Below, piece after piece: positions 25,581-33,986 of a DNA stretch of 64,000 bases. The DNA comes from Bacteroidaceae bacterium. GTDB lineage: Bacteria > Bacteroidota > Bacteroidia > Bacteroidales > Bacteroidaceae. The position numbers were made by a program, and so were the translations under genes. Under the pieces are notes generated by a model. The model ran no database searches. It had not been told where the DNA came from and saw only the letters and a program-made list of their open reading frames with translations. Numbering within the stretch: position 1 is the first letter of the stretch; each line of letters opens with the position of its first letter. The DNA lies in the NCBI GenBank assembly GCA_017534535.1, contig JAFXVZ010000038.1:34366-98365 (forward strand), written 5' to 3'.

Positions 25581-26965
25581 ACCATCTTAAACTTTTCCAA
25601 TCTTCTATATAAAGCCTGACGACTCAACCCCAAGGCTGATGCCATCTGCGACACATTGCCGTGATACTTTTCAAATGCTTTCTTAATGGCGATATACTCC
25701 ACCTCATCCAGTGTCAACCCATCGGAATTAGCATTGGGAATGTTAGCTCCTTGATATTGTTGCTGGAAATCTGAAGCCAGCAAAGGATTGTTGGCACTCA
25801 CCAAAATAGTTCGCTCCACCAAATTCTTCAATTCTCGGATATTCCCAGGGAAGGGCAACGAAGCCAAATAGTCATTGGCTTCCTGGGAAATCTCCACCAA
25901 AGGCAATCCATTCGCCTCACATTGCTTTTTGGCGAAATAGTTTGCCAAGAGAGGAATATCTTCTTTACGCTCTCGCAAAGCAGGAAGATGGATGGTAATG
26001 AGGTTGATGCGATAGAACAAATCCTCACGGAAAGTTTTGTCTTGTACCATCTGGGGCAAGTTGGCATTGGTGGCACTCACCACACGGATATCTACCTTCT
26101 TAGGTTTGCTGTCACCCAGAGGCTCAAAGGTTTGTTCCTGCAACACACGCAAGAGCTTCACCTGACAACTCAAATCCAGTTCGCCAATCTCATCCAGGAA
26201 GATAGTGCCTTTATCTGCCAACTCAAAGCGTCCCTTCCTGTCAGCTACGGCATCGGTAAAAGCTCCTTTCTTATGTCCAAACATCTCGCTTTCAAACAAA
26301 CTTTGTGAGATACCGCCTAAGTTAACCTTTACGAATGGCTTGTCGGCTCGTTGGCTATTCTTATGGATGGCTTCTGCAATCAGTTCCTTGCCTGTTCCAC
26401 TCTCGCCTGTGATTAACACTGAGGCATTGGTGTTGGCAATGCGTTCCACCACCTTCAACACATCATTCAAGGCACGGCTTTCTCCTATGATGAAACTTCG
26501 GTCAATACCATTGACCATTGACGATTGACGATTAGCGATTGACGATTGAGCATCACTCTGCCCTCGCTGCTCCAGAAAGAGACCATTATCTCTTGATTCT
26601 GTCAGTTGCAGAGCTGTTTCTATGCGTTGCATCAGAGCAATATTGTTCCAAGGTTTCGTCACGAAGTCGAATGCTCCAGCCTTCATTCCCTCAACGGCGA
26701 GGTTGATGCTACCCCAAGCCGTCATTAGGATTACGGGTACTTCAGGACGAAACAGCTTCACTTGTTTGAGCAGGGTAAGTCCTTCTTCGCCAGAGGTGGC
26801 AAGGCTGAAGTTCATGTCCATCAGTATCAGGCGTGGTGCTTCCTCTCGCACTATCGCCATCGCATCCTTAGGACCTGCAACAGCCTGTACCTCATAACCT
26901 GCTCGCTTCAGCATAAAGCCCAATGAGGTTCTTATCGCACTATCGTCATCAATTATCAGTATCAT
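25577..26965 (-). CDS. Sigma-54-dependent response regulator, NtrC type
   Basis: A 462-residue enhancer-binding protein: receiver domain (1-120; IDDDSAIR, phosphoacceptor LILMDMNFS, TKPW), AAA+ domain (about 155-390; GESGTGKELIAEAI Walker A, sigma-54 loop GAFTDA instead of the commoner GAFTGA, IFLDEIGEL Walker B, FREDLFYRIN, FPGNIRELKN) and a Fis-type HTH (NVSQMASALGLSRQALYRRLEK). The linker (about residues 129-153) is encoded by repeat DNA: a 25-bp sequence shared with 20052-20076 and six heptamers, which give residues such as QSSIANRQSSMVNG. TAACTTTG lies four bases before the ATG, suggesting a leaderless mRNA. It probably activates the efflux operon promoter at 33.4 kb. Confidence 0.94.
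   Translation of the reverse strand: MILIIDDDSAIRTSLGFMLKRAGYEVQAVAGPKDAMAIVREEAPRLILMDMNFSLATSGEEGLTLLKQVKLFRPEVPVILMTAWGSINLAVEGMKAGAFDFVTKPWNNIALMQRIETALQLTESRDNGLFLEQRGQSDAQSSIANRQSSMVNGIDRSFIIGESRALNDVLKVVERIANTNASVLITGESGTGKELIAEAIHKNSQRADKPFVKVNLGGISQSLFESEMFGHKKGAFTDAVADRKGRFELADKGTIFLDEIGELDLSCQVKLLRVLQEQTFEPLGDSKPKKVDIRVVSATNANLPQMVQDKTFREDLFYRINLITIHLPALRERKEDIPLLANYFAKKQCEANGLPLVEISQEANDYLASLPFPGNIRELKNLVERTILVSANNPLLASDFQQQYQGANIPNANSDGLTLDEVEYIAIKKAFEKYHGNVSQMASALGLSRQALYRRLEKFKMV
26509..26579. repeat. Heptamer array and 25-bp repeat inside a coding sequence
   Basis: Six tandem heptamers of NATTGAC type (26509-26550; CATTGAC, CATTGAC, GATTGAC, GATTAGC, GATTGAC, GATTGAG) and, four bases further, the 25-bp sequence found also at 20052. 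Together they encode the linker between the receiver and AAA+ domains of the response regulator. The heptamers total 42 bp, so they keep the reading frame. Confidence 0.85.
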
Positions 26966-26969
26966 ACTG

Positions 26970-26977
26970 CAAAGTTA
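26970..26977 (-). promoter_or_regulatory. -7 motif of the regulator/kinase operon
   Basis: On the minus strand TAACTTTG is followed by CAGT and then the ATG of the response regulator, so transcription would begin at or next to the start codon. Confidence 0.5.
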
Positions 26978-26986
26978 CATTATTTT

Positions 26987-27068
26987 AATGAAGAATGAAT
27001 AATGAATAATGAAGAATTTACCTTTTTCAATTATTCACTATTCACTATTCATTATTCATTTTTCATTA
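26987..27068. repeat. Inverted heptamer arrays (NAATGAA ... TTCATTN)
   Basis: AATGAAG/AATGAAT units at 26987-27014 face TTCACTA/TTCATTA/TTCATTT units at 27034-27068. A 14-bp stretch is complementary between arms, giving a possible hairpin between the regulator gene start and the TolC-like gene end. The stop codon of the TolC-like gene (27066-27068 on the minus strand) is the end of the last heptamer. Confidence 0.8.
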
Positions 27069-28550
27069 GCTCTTTATAATCGCTTCAAAGTCGGCATCGA
27101 TATTCGTGCCCTTCTCAAAGTCCCAAAGTGTGAGGCTACGCAGGCGATAGTAATAATACCAATAGTAGAACAATTCATTGACGTGCTTCTGTCTTGCCTC
27201 GTCCTTACGCACTTGTGCATCGTTTAAGTCGAGTGTAGATATTTTACCAATCATAAAAGTTTCCACATTCGTGGCATAACGCTTTTGTGCTATCTGGTCA
27301 CTCTCATCAGCAATGGTCAGTTGTGCCAACTGATTATTGTATTGCTGTACCAATACAAACAGGTTCTGGTTAAACTCCTGTGTTTCTTGTCTCAATTTGC
27401 TTTCCGTTACTTCGCGATTACTCTTAGCAACACGCACCTGCCCCTTGCGTCTGCCCCAATCCAGTATTGGAATCTTCACGCCCACCTCTACAATCTGGTT
27501 CGACTTCAACCCATCGTAGGCAGAGCGGAAAGTATGATCCGTACCTGTCAAACCCACCTGGGCATATAACTGTATTTCTCTCAGGTTGCCTCTGGCTTTT
27601 GCCACCTCATAATCCGCTTCCAATTGCCTACGCTGGATATTCTGAGCGAACGAGTTGTTTTGAAGGGCTTTCTGCAACACATCATCATAATAAAGCTCAA
27701 CAGACGGCGCTGTCTCAGGTACCACAGGTTCCAAGTCCACGTCCTCTCCAATAGCAAGGAAAGAACGCAGCTTAAACATACAGCTCTTAAGAGTTGTCTC
27801 GTTCTCAGTGAGCGACGACTGAGCATCCAGCACATTCAAGCGGAGTTGCAGCAGGTCGTTCTCGCTTATCTGTCCCATTTCCCGTTTCACCTTCGCCACC
27901 TCATAGAGTTTCTCTGCATTGTCAAGGTTCTGCTGAGCAATTGCCACCCTCTCTTTTGCCAAAAGCAGATTGAAAAAATGATTGATAGTAGCTATGGTCA
28001 CATCTTCAGTAGCACTGAGGAAAGCTGCCTTTGCCTCACGATAGCGCACAGGCTCAATACGTCTGTCCCACTTGATGCGGTTCACTCCAAAGATGGGCTG
28101 GTTCAGTGTCAAGGCTATTGGCACCGTCATGAAACTATGGTCCTTGCTACCTGTAAACTGCTTCAGGTAATCCAATGAGGTGTTCAGTGAGAGCGTATCA
28201 CCCGTCAACCAGATATTCTGGTCAATGCTCAGTTCCCCACTCATCCGCATATAGTCGCCTCGCAAGTAGCTGTATTCGCCCGCATCATTCTGATAGGCAG
28301 TATAGCTCTTGTTATAGGATGGCAAGGTAGCTCTAAAGTTCACCTCAGGCAATAATTCTGCCTTGTAGGTGCGATACTCCCAGTAAGCCGTCTTCAACTC
28401 ATTGAGAGCTACCGCAGCATCCACACTCTGCACCCTAGCCAGGCGGATGGCCTCGTCGAGTGATATCTCTCTTACTGAGGTCTCCACCTGAGCATGCAAC
28501 GAAAGGGTGCTCATCACCAAGGCTAATAAGGAATAGATTATTCTTTTCAT
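27066..28550 (-). CDS. TolC-family outer membrane efflux protein
   Basis: A 494-residue outer membrane channel subunit of the outer membrane efflux protein family. A signal peptide (MKRIIYSLLALVMSTLSLHAQ) precedes two repeats of long helices and paired strands, e.g. SLDEAIRLARVQSVDAAVALNELKTAYWEYR and YDDVLQKALQNNSFAQNIQRRQLEADYEVAKARG, with the VGVKIPILDWGRRKGQV strand motif. It is the last gene of the leftward operon (adaptor, two permeases, ATPase, TolC) and would form the outer membrane exit of a MacAB-type pump. Confidence 0.92.
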   Translation of the reverse strand: MKRIIYSLLALVMSTLSLHAQVETSVREISLDEAIRLARVQSVDAAVALNELKTAYWEYRTYKAELLPEVNFRATLPSYNKSYTAYQNDAGEYSYLRGDYMRMSGELSIDQNIWLTGDTLSLNTSLDYLKQFTGSKDHSFMTVPIALTLNQPIFGVNRIKWDRRIEPVRYREAKAAFLSATEDVTIATINHFFNLLLAKERVAIAQQNLDNAEKLYEVAKVKREMGQISENDLLQLRLNVLDAQSSLTENETTLKSCMFKLRSFLAIGEDVDLEPVVPETAPSVELYYDDVLQKALQNNSFAQNIQRRQLEADYEVAKARGNLREIQLYAQVGLTGTDHTFRSAYDGLKSNQIVEVGVKIPILDWGRRKGQVRVAKSNREVTESKLRQETQEFNQNLFVLVQQYNNQLAQLTIADESDQIAQKRYATNVETFMIGKISTLDLNDAQVRKDEARQKHVNELFYYWYYYYRLRSLTLWDFEKGTNIDADFEAIIKS

Positions 28551-28559
28551 ATACTAATG

Positions 28560-28615
28560 GTCAATGGTCAATAGTCAATAGTCAATGGTCAATCGTCAAT
28601 GCTCAATCGTCAGTG
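28560..28615. repeat. Array of eight GTCAATN heptamers
   Basis: Eight tandem units (GTCAATG, GTCAATA, GTCAATA, GTCAATG, GTCAATC, GTCAATG, CTCAATC, GTCAGTG) fill the whole gap between the ATPase stop (28617) and the TolC-like gene start. The first six bases are nearly fixed and the seventh varies. Confidence 0.92.
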
Positions 28616-28616
28616 G

Positions 28617-29291
28617 TTACTCCACCTGCCTACCATCGAAGAAGCGGATGGTACGGTCGGTCAGTTTGGCTTGCGCCTCATTGTGTGTTACCATTACGAT
28701 GGTACGCCCGTCTTGCTTGTTTAGTTCATGCAAAAGTTCCATGATCTCAGCACCCATCTTGCTGTCCAAGTTACCTGTTGGCTCATCGGCAAGGATAATC
28801 TCAGGATTTCCCACGATGGCACGTGCAATGGCTACTCGCTGACACTGACCACCACTCAACTGGGTTGGCATGTGGCGCATACGATGGCTCAAGCCAACAC
28901 GCTCCAACACCTGCTTCGCCAGTTCCTCACGCTTTGTGCCCGACATCTTGCGATAGAGCAGAGGAATCTTCACGTTGTCAATCACGTTGAGGGAGTTAAT
29001 CAGGTGGAAGCTTTGGAACACAAAGCCTAACTTCTCATTACGAAAAGCTGCCAACGCTTTATCACTCAGTTTCTCTGTTGCAGTACCGTCAATCAGCACA
29101 CTGCCAGAGGTAGGCGCATCGAGCAAGCCCATGATATTTAATAAGGTGGATTTGCCACAACCTGAAGGTCCCATGATGCTAAGGAACTCGCCCTTATTCA
29201 CTTGCAGGTTTACATTCTCCAATGCCTGCGTTTCCACTTCGTCTGTACGGTATATCTTGTTAATACCCTTTAATTCAATAATTGTCTCCAT
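28617..29291 (-). CDS. ABC transporter ATP-binding protein, MacB/LolD type
   Basis: A 224-residue ATPase: Walker A GPSGCGKSTLLN (about 39-50), Q-loop FVFQSFHLINSLN, signature LSGGQCQRVAIARAI, Walker B IILADEPTGNLDS, H-loop MVTHNEAQA. The LNVIDNVKIPLLYR segment is typical of ATPases serving FtsX-type permeases. The start METIIELKGINKIY is chosen because homologues begin here; an in-frame start eight codons upstream is unlikely. It should energise the two permeases encoded upstream in the operon. Confidence 0.95.
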   Translation of the reverse strand: METIIELKGINKIYRTDEVETQALENVNLQVNKGEFLSIMGPSGCGKSTLLNIMGLLDAPTSGSVLIDGTATEKLSDKALAAFRNEKLGFVFQSFHLINSLNVIDNVKIPLLYRKMSGTKREELAKQVLERVGLSHRMRHMPTQLSGGQCQRVAIARAIVGNPEIILADEPTGNLDSKMGAEIMELLHELNKQDGRTIVMVTHNEAQAKLTDRTIRFFDGRQVE

Positions 29292-29310
29292 ATTTATAAT
29301 CTTTTTTATT

Positions 29311-29394
29311 ATCAATCGTCAATAGTCAATGGTCAATAGTCAATGGTTAATAGTCAATCGTCAATTGTCAATCGTCAATCGTCAATAGTCAATC
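29311..29394. repeat. Array of twelve GTCAATN heptamers
   Basis: Twelve in-phase heptamers (84 bp) occupy the gap between the ATPase gene and the permease stop at 29398. Only three units deviate in the first six bases. It is the longest pure GTCAATN array in the window. Confidence 0.93.
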
Positions 29395-29397
29395 GAC

Positions 29398-30723
29398 TTA
29401 TTCATCTCTCAGCGCTTCCGTTGGCTGGACATGACTAATCTTGTGTGCAGGGATAAAGATACCAATCAGTACCACAATAGTCATAATGAGCCAAATAATG
29501 CCGCTCACGATGAGGAAATGCTGTGGGAAACTGTCTATCCAAGAGTCAGCTACCATAGGAGAGTCGGCACGTGCTCCTCCCCACATATAGTCGTTCACCA
29601 AGCCTTCACTGATGCCATACTGCATATAGATGAGGCATCCAATGACTACAGCGATGGTAGTAAGCAGCACGCCCTCACCCATCAGCATACCCATAATCGT
29701 CTTAGGTGTACCACCGAAGGACAGCATCACGCCTATGTCTTCCTTCCTCACTTTTGTCTGCAACCAGAACGTGCCAATCACACCCAAACAAAGACTGATC
29801 ATAAAGAATGCAGCTAATACATATCGCATACGCATCGCATTGAGGTAAAAGCTATCTCTGTCTTCCATCACGCTGCTAAACTTCATAATGCTACGGGCAT
29901 AGAGATTGCCGCTATGTAGTTGCTTGATACCATTTTGGTTGAAGTCGTCAATAAACTTATCCAAATTCACTCCCTCTTTTACCCTAACCAAGATATAAGT
30001 TTGCGCAGGAACATCTGTTCCGCCGTTATCATCTTGACTGAATTTGTAGAAAGCTACAGGGATGGCACGATTGCCATTGTTCATCTTGAAAGACTTGAAC
30101 ACACCTGTTACCGTTCTGTCTTTCCAGTCGGGCACCATTGACAGATATTGGGGAGGTATAGAAAGGCGCATATCACTGCGGTTATCACCGTACAGATATC
30201 GTGCTCCGTCCTCGGAGAGTAACGTGCTGTTGGCTGATAAAACGGCTTCCTCCAGTTGCTCTACTGTATAGCCATCGGCAGGTTGGATGCCGAAAGTTTT
30301 GAAGAAATCCGTACGAGGCTTGTAATACATATTCGTCACCCGCAAAAGTTTGGTCGTATCATTGGGATTCACATACGTTGAGTTTGAATTGCCCATTGAA
30401 CCTGGATACGCGAAGCCTAACAACTGTGTGGAGCTCTCCACATTGTTCAGGTTACGAGCCTGATACATGATGCGGTCGATATCCTCAAAAAGAGTAGAGT
30501 CAGCTTCGGCACTAAACTCAGACGCCCCTTCATAATACCTGCCTAAAGAGATGCGACACAAACGATCTACATCATAGCCAGTAGGCAAGTTGCGCACATA
30601 GAGTCCTACAACCACTGGGTCGAAAATCACCCACGATACGATGGCAACTGCAATGAGTTCTGCAAAGAGCCATCCATTACGCTTGCGGCGTGCCCAAATA
30701 TTTTTGAATATCAAATTAAACAT
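29398..30723 (-). CDS. FtsX/MacB-type permease of the efflux operon (permease 2)
   Basis: A 441-residue membrane protein with an N-terminal helix (about 15-40), a periplasmic MacB-like domain (about 45-280), and three C-terminal helices (about 285-440) containing TKVRKEDIGVMLSFGGTPKTIMGMLMGEG, the cytoplasmic coupling segment, and the final GIFIPAHKISHVQPTEALRDE, typical of FtsX-domain proteins. It lies next to a second permease, so the pump is likely a heterodimer rather than the MacB homodimer. Confidence 0.9.
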   Translation of the reverse strand: MFNLIFKNIWARRKRNGWLFAELIAVAIVSWVIFDPVVVGLYVRNLPTGYDVDRLCRISLGRYYEGASEFSAEADSTLFEDIDRIMYQARNLNNVESSTQLLGFAYPGSMGNSNSTYVNPNDTTKLLRVTNMYYKPRTDFFKTFGIQPADGYTVEQLEEAVLSANSTLLSEDGARYLYGDNRSDMRLSIPPQYLSMVPDWKDRTVTGVFKSFKMNNGNRAIPVAFYKFSQDDNGGTDVPAQTYILVRVKEGVNLDKFIDDFNQNGIKQLHSGNLYARSIMKFSSVMEDRDSFYLNAMRMRYVLAAFFMISLCLGVIGTFWLQTKVRKEDIGVMLSFGGTPKTIMGMLMGEGVLLTTIAVVIGCLIYMQYGISEGLVNDYMWGGARADSPMVADSWIDSFPQHFLIVSGIIWLIMTIVVLIGIFIPAHKISHVQPTEALRDE

Positions 30724-30732
30724 AGTCTTATT

Positions 30733-30760
30733 AATGAATAATGAAAAATGAATAATGAAT
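30733..30760. repeat. Array of four NAATGAA-type heptamers
   Basis: AATGAAT, AATGAAA, AATGAAT, AATGAAT in tandem fill most of the gap between the two permease genes; the stop of the upstream permease is at 30763-30765. Confidence 0.85.
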
Positions 30761-30762
30761 AA

Positions 30763-32067
30763 TTACTTCTTCTCGTTTAATGAGCTTACAATGGGTTTAC
30801 GCAGTGAGTTCCAAGCAGGAATCAGAGCAGAGAGCAAGTTGATGATGACACATACCAACAAAGCTGTAATAAATACAACAGGGGTGAACAGCATTTCGCC
30901 AGTAATAGTAATGCTATTGTCATAGAGGAAATCGGGGTAGTCATCAAAGAGGGTAAACACCCAGCTCTTGCCCAAGTACAAAATACTCCATGCAATGATA
31001 AGGCCCACCAATCCACCTACCAATGTCAGTATCAGGTTCTCCCACATCACTTGCGAGAGCAACACGTTCTTGCTGGCGCCAAACGACTTGCGGACACCCA
31101 TCTCAGCCAATCTGTCTTCCATCCTGCTGCTGATCATACCACTCAGGTTGAAGGCAGGAATCAGAAGCAACACCAGGATAATCGGCAAAAACTTCTTGAA
31201 TAGAATCCAGGGTGTCAACTTATAATCATTGTCAAGGTACAAATAGTAGAACACCGTAGTGATATGTGGACGCAAGGTCAGTGGCTTCAGTTGCCACTCA
31301 TCTTTATGCTGTTGGTTCACATTGGCAATTACTGCATCCAGTTCCGCCTGCAAAGCCTCTTTCTGCTTATTGTCCTTTACCAAGAAGAGAGCTTCAAAGA
31401 AGCCAATGTAGTCATAATAGAATGTTGCCTGATAGTTAGGATTGGCTTTGTAGGGTATATATGCATCAGCATAGCTATAGCTACCCAACTTATTACCGGC
31501 TCTTATGACACCACACACTCGGTAATCATTCATGTCCAAGCTCAGCATCTTGCCCACTACGCCTTCTGTTTGATGGAATGTCTTTTGTGCCAGCTTGTCG
31601 CTGATGACTACTGTGCGCACTCCACTTTCAAAATCAGCCTCGCTGAATGGAGAGCCCTCGATATAGTCAAACTCATAGATTTTGAAGAAGCCGGGGTCAG
31701 TAGAGATCAACTTCACAGAGAAGTCATTTCCTGTCAAAGGACGCACCCAATGCTCATTTCCTTCCTGGAAGATGCCAGAAACAGCCTCTGCATTCTTCAG
31801 TGGGTACACGAAGTCACGTAGAGCATTGTAGCTGAAAGCTGAATTAATATTGTTCTTGTTGTCAACAGTTTCTAATTTCAACTGAGTAATATAATAGGTG
31901 TTATTCCTATTGTACTCTGGGTACAGGGGTGCTATCTTTACATAGTAAGCCACCGTCATCACTGTGGTGAAACAGATTGCCAAGGCGGTACCTACCACAT
32001 AGAGGGAACTGAACAATGGGTTCTGTTTCATCAGCTCCCAAGCTTGTTTTACATAGTCTTTAATCAT
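30763..32067 (-). CDS. FtsX/MacB-type permease of the efflux operon (permease 1)
   Basis: A 434-residue membrane protein with the same plan as its neighbour: N-terminal helix (LFSSLYVVGTALAICFTTVM), a periplasmic domain with SAFSYNALRDFVYPL and GNDFSVKLISTDPGFFKIYEF, and three C-terminal helices with SSRMEDRLAEMGVRKSFGASKNVL. It follows the adaptor gene by 16 bp. With the second permease and the ATPase it would form a type VII ABC transporter driving export through the TolC-like channel. Confidence 0.9.
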   Translation of the reverse strand: MIKDYVKQAWELMKQNPLFSSLYVVGTALAICFTTVMTVAYYVKIAPLYPEYNRNNTYYITQLKLETVDNKNNINSAFSYNALRDFVYPLKNAEAVSGIFQEGNEHWVRPLTGNDFSVKLISTDPGFFKIYEFDYIEGSPFSEADFESGVRTVVISDKLAQKTFHQTEGVVGKMLSLDMNDYRVCGVIRAGNKLGSYSYADAYIPYKANPNYQATFYYDYIGFFEALFLVKDNKQKEALQAELDAVIANVNQQHKDEWQLKPLTLRPHITTVFYYLYLDNDYKLTPWILFKKFLPIILVLLLIPAFNLSGMISSRMEDRLAEMGVRKSFGASKNVLLSQVMWENLILTLVGGLVGLIIAWSILYLGKSWVFTLFDDYPDFLYDNSITITGEMLFTPVVFITALLVCVIINLLSALIPAWNSLRKPIVSSLNEKK

Positions 32068-32083
32068 ATCTAAAAGTTTTTAA

Positions 32084-33331
32084 TTAGTTCACTTTAAGAG
32101 AATTTTTGCCACGATAGGCATTCATGCTGCTGGTTACCACACGGTCGCCTTCTTTCAAACCAGAAAGCACCTCTACGTATTCAAAGCTGCTATCACCCAA
32201 TCTGACTTCACGCTTTACCAATTCATCGTCGCCATTGAAAACAAACAACTCATAGTCATTAGGGCCTTGGTAATAGCTGCCCGATGCGATGCGCAACACA
32301 TCGTCTTTAATACTATTCATCACATACACATCCGTCTTCAAGCCAGAGCGTAAGGCTTCGTTATTATCCTCATTTAGTTGAACGCTGAAGTTGATGACGC
32401 CATTTCTACTTAATGGAGTAACACTGCTCACCACACCTTCCAATCGCTTGCTACCAACTTTAACAATAGCTTTGCCACCAGGCACTACTCTGTCGCCGTA
32501 GCTATCGGCTATCTCTGCATCCACCTTAAAGTGGCTCAAATCACTCACAATCGCCACCTGACTGCCTTGTCCTACCTGGGCACCCACCTGTGTATTGATA
32601 AAGGTGAGGATACCTTTGCGAGGAGAGCGTATCTGCGCATCTTCCAACGTGCGACGCATCTCGTTCATGCTCTTGGTACTGATGTTCAGCTCCAGTTCCT
32701 TCACTTTCAGGTCGGCTTCCTTCACTCGTCTTTCGTTGGCCAATTGCTGACGGAGTTGCTGCAATGCCAGGCGCTCTGTATTATAATCTAACTCGGCTTG
32801 GCGTACACGATCGGTGGTGCCACTGCCCAAACTATCCAAGCGGCGTTCGTTTCTGAGGTTCACCTCCATGCTGCTCAGTTTCATCTCCTCTACCTCCACT
32901 TTCATGGCAAGGTCGCTCAGGTAAGTCTCGTTGTTCACCTTGAGCTGCTCCAGCTGCAAGGCTTTCATTCGCTGCTCATCGCTCAACTTACCATAATCTG
33001 TTTCCGCACTCAGCAGATCCAATTTCAGGATGGGTGTACCCACATCCACACTATCGCCACCTCTTTTATAGATCTCCATAATGCGTGTAGTGATGGGGGA
33101 ATTGATGATTTCCTCAATAGCGGGCGACACCTTGCCTGTGGCTGTCACGCTCACCTCAATAGTACCTCGGCTCACCTCGCTCACCGTCAGGTCCTCTTTG
33201 CTGACACTGGTACGCATCAGGCTCATAAATATGATGCCAGCCACCAATACGCATCCTCCGATGATGCCTAACTTAATCAGCTTTTTCCTGCGAGCCAGGT
33301 CTTTCTCTTCTTTTGTAATCTGTCTATCCAT
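32084..33331 (-). CDS. Periplasmic adaptor (HlyD/MacA-type) of the efflux operon
   Basis: A 415-residue membrane fusion protein: a membrane helix (about 18-40, LIKLGIIGGCVLVAGIIFMSLM), a barrel-sandwich half motif (GTIEVSVTATGKVSPAIEEIINSPITTRI), a long coiled-coil hairpin (about 105-215), the returning lipoyl half (QIRSPRKGILTFINTQVGAQVGQGS), and a beta-barrel plus membrane-proximal domain. The start MDRQITKEEKDLARRK is preferred over the in-frame ATG at 33388, because the latter adds 19 atypical residues and would put the start within a few bases of the predicted sigma-54 transcription start. First gene of the efflux operon. Confidence 0.92.
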   Translation of the reverse strand: MDRQITKEEKDLARRKKLIKLGIIGGCVLVAGIIFMSLMRTSVSKEDLTVSEVSRGTIEVSVTATGKVSPAIEEIINSPITTRIMEIYKRGGDSVDVGTPILKLDLLSAETDYGKLSDEQRMKALQLEQLKVNNETYLSDLAMKVEVEEMKLSSMEVNLRNERRLDSLGSGTTDRVRQAELDYNTERLALQQLRQQLANERRVKEADLKVKELELNISTKSMNEMRRTLEDAQIRSPRKGILTFINTQVGAQVGQGSQVAIVSDLSHFKVDAEIADSYGDRVVPGGKAIVKVGSKRLEGVVSSVTPLSRNGVINFSVQLNEDNNEALRSGLKTDVYVMNSIKDDVLRIASGSYYQGPNDYELFVFNGDDELVKREVRLGDSSFEYVEVLSGLKEGDRVVTSSMNAYRGKNSLKVN

Positions 33332-33404
33332 AGTTTTAGTTAAATTTTCGTTTTGTGAGTTATGCGAACAGCCAAACTTTTCGTCCATAGCTCACCATTA
33401 TTAC

Positions 33405-33420
33405 CTCAAACCCCGTGCCA
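33405..33420 (-). promoter_or_regulatory. Sigma-54-like -24/-12 promoter of the efflux operon
   Basis: On the minus strand TGGCACG, four bases, then TTGA (33420-33405) matches the sigma-54 consensus TGGCACG-N4-TTGC except for the last base. It lies about 75 bp upstream of the adaptor start. The operon ends next to genes for a two-component pair whose regulator is a sigma-54 activator. A TAnnTTTG-type motif (TACTTTTG, 33452-33445) offers an alternative sigma-70-type promoter. Confidence 0.55.
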
Positions 33421-33457
33421 AACTCATAACTCGCTGATAATGAGCAAAAGTATATAA

Positions 33458-33487
33458 AACCAAGTGTCCGAAAACGGACACCTGGTT
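33458..33487. promoter_or_regulatory. Inverted-repeat operator upstream of the efflux operon
   Basis: AACCAAGTGTCCG and CGGACACCTGGTT form two 13-base arms with one mismatch around AAAA; the core is GTGTCCG-AAAA-CGGACAC. It lies about 40 bp upstream of the sigma-54-like element, the position expected for the upstream activating site of an enhancer-binding protein dimer. The binding protein is inferred, not shown. Confidence 0.6.
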
Positions 33488-33569
33488 ATTAATTTCGTAC
33501 AATGGATTGTCAATTCAAGATGCTATTGAAGCAGGAAGAGTGTTTGGATTTTCGATATCAAAACAATTT

Positions 33570-33958
33570 TGACCAAAATGACCTTGACCACTATGACCAC
33601 TCACTTTCAATAACGTCCATCAGCGGATGATACAATAAGTCCCTGTTTGCGCCAATTCTTCTGCTCATTTAGCATCATTCTTACCGCATTTCAGGCGGTA
33701 GCTACTCAGAAAGTCTGCAGTATCACGACTGCAGAAAGTGTTCAAAGTAGTTACTTGCACAAGTTCGGACATTGTTTCAACTATGCTTCTGCTCATTTAC
33801 AAGGTGAATAGTGAATGGACAAGTTGGACTTAGAAGTAGTCTTTCCCTTTTACTTATTTATTCTTATAATCAAACATTTAGCCTATATAGACAAGTTGGG
33901 TACATATTCGTTTCCCCTCAATTAATAGTGGTCAAAGTGGTCAAGGTCAAAATGGTCA
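33570..33958. repeat. Long inverted repeat of TGACC/GGTCA motifs
   Basis: Arms 33570-33601 and 33927-33958 are complementary at about 28 of 32 positions and consist of TGACC-type motifs (TGACCAAAATGACCTTGACC and its complement). A third cluster of AAATGACC units lies at 34050-34080. Inside the loop, TTCTGCTCATTTA occurs twice (about 33657 and 33787). No gene is seen from 33488 to 34160. Confidence 0.75.
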
Positions 33959-33986
33959 TTTTCATTTTTGGATTCGGTCATTTGCT

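Noticed and set aside
28560-29394. Regular repeats between genes that could suggest a CRISPR array
   Set aside because: The unit is only 7 bp with no unique spacers and no cas genes nearby; these are tandem heptamers.
27066-33331. Bacteriocin exporter for the leader peptides at 47 kb
   Set aside because: The ATPase has no C39 peptidase domain and the permeases are FtsX-type; nothing ties this pump to double-glycine peptides.
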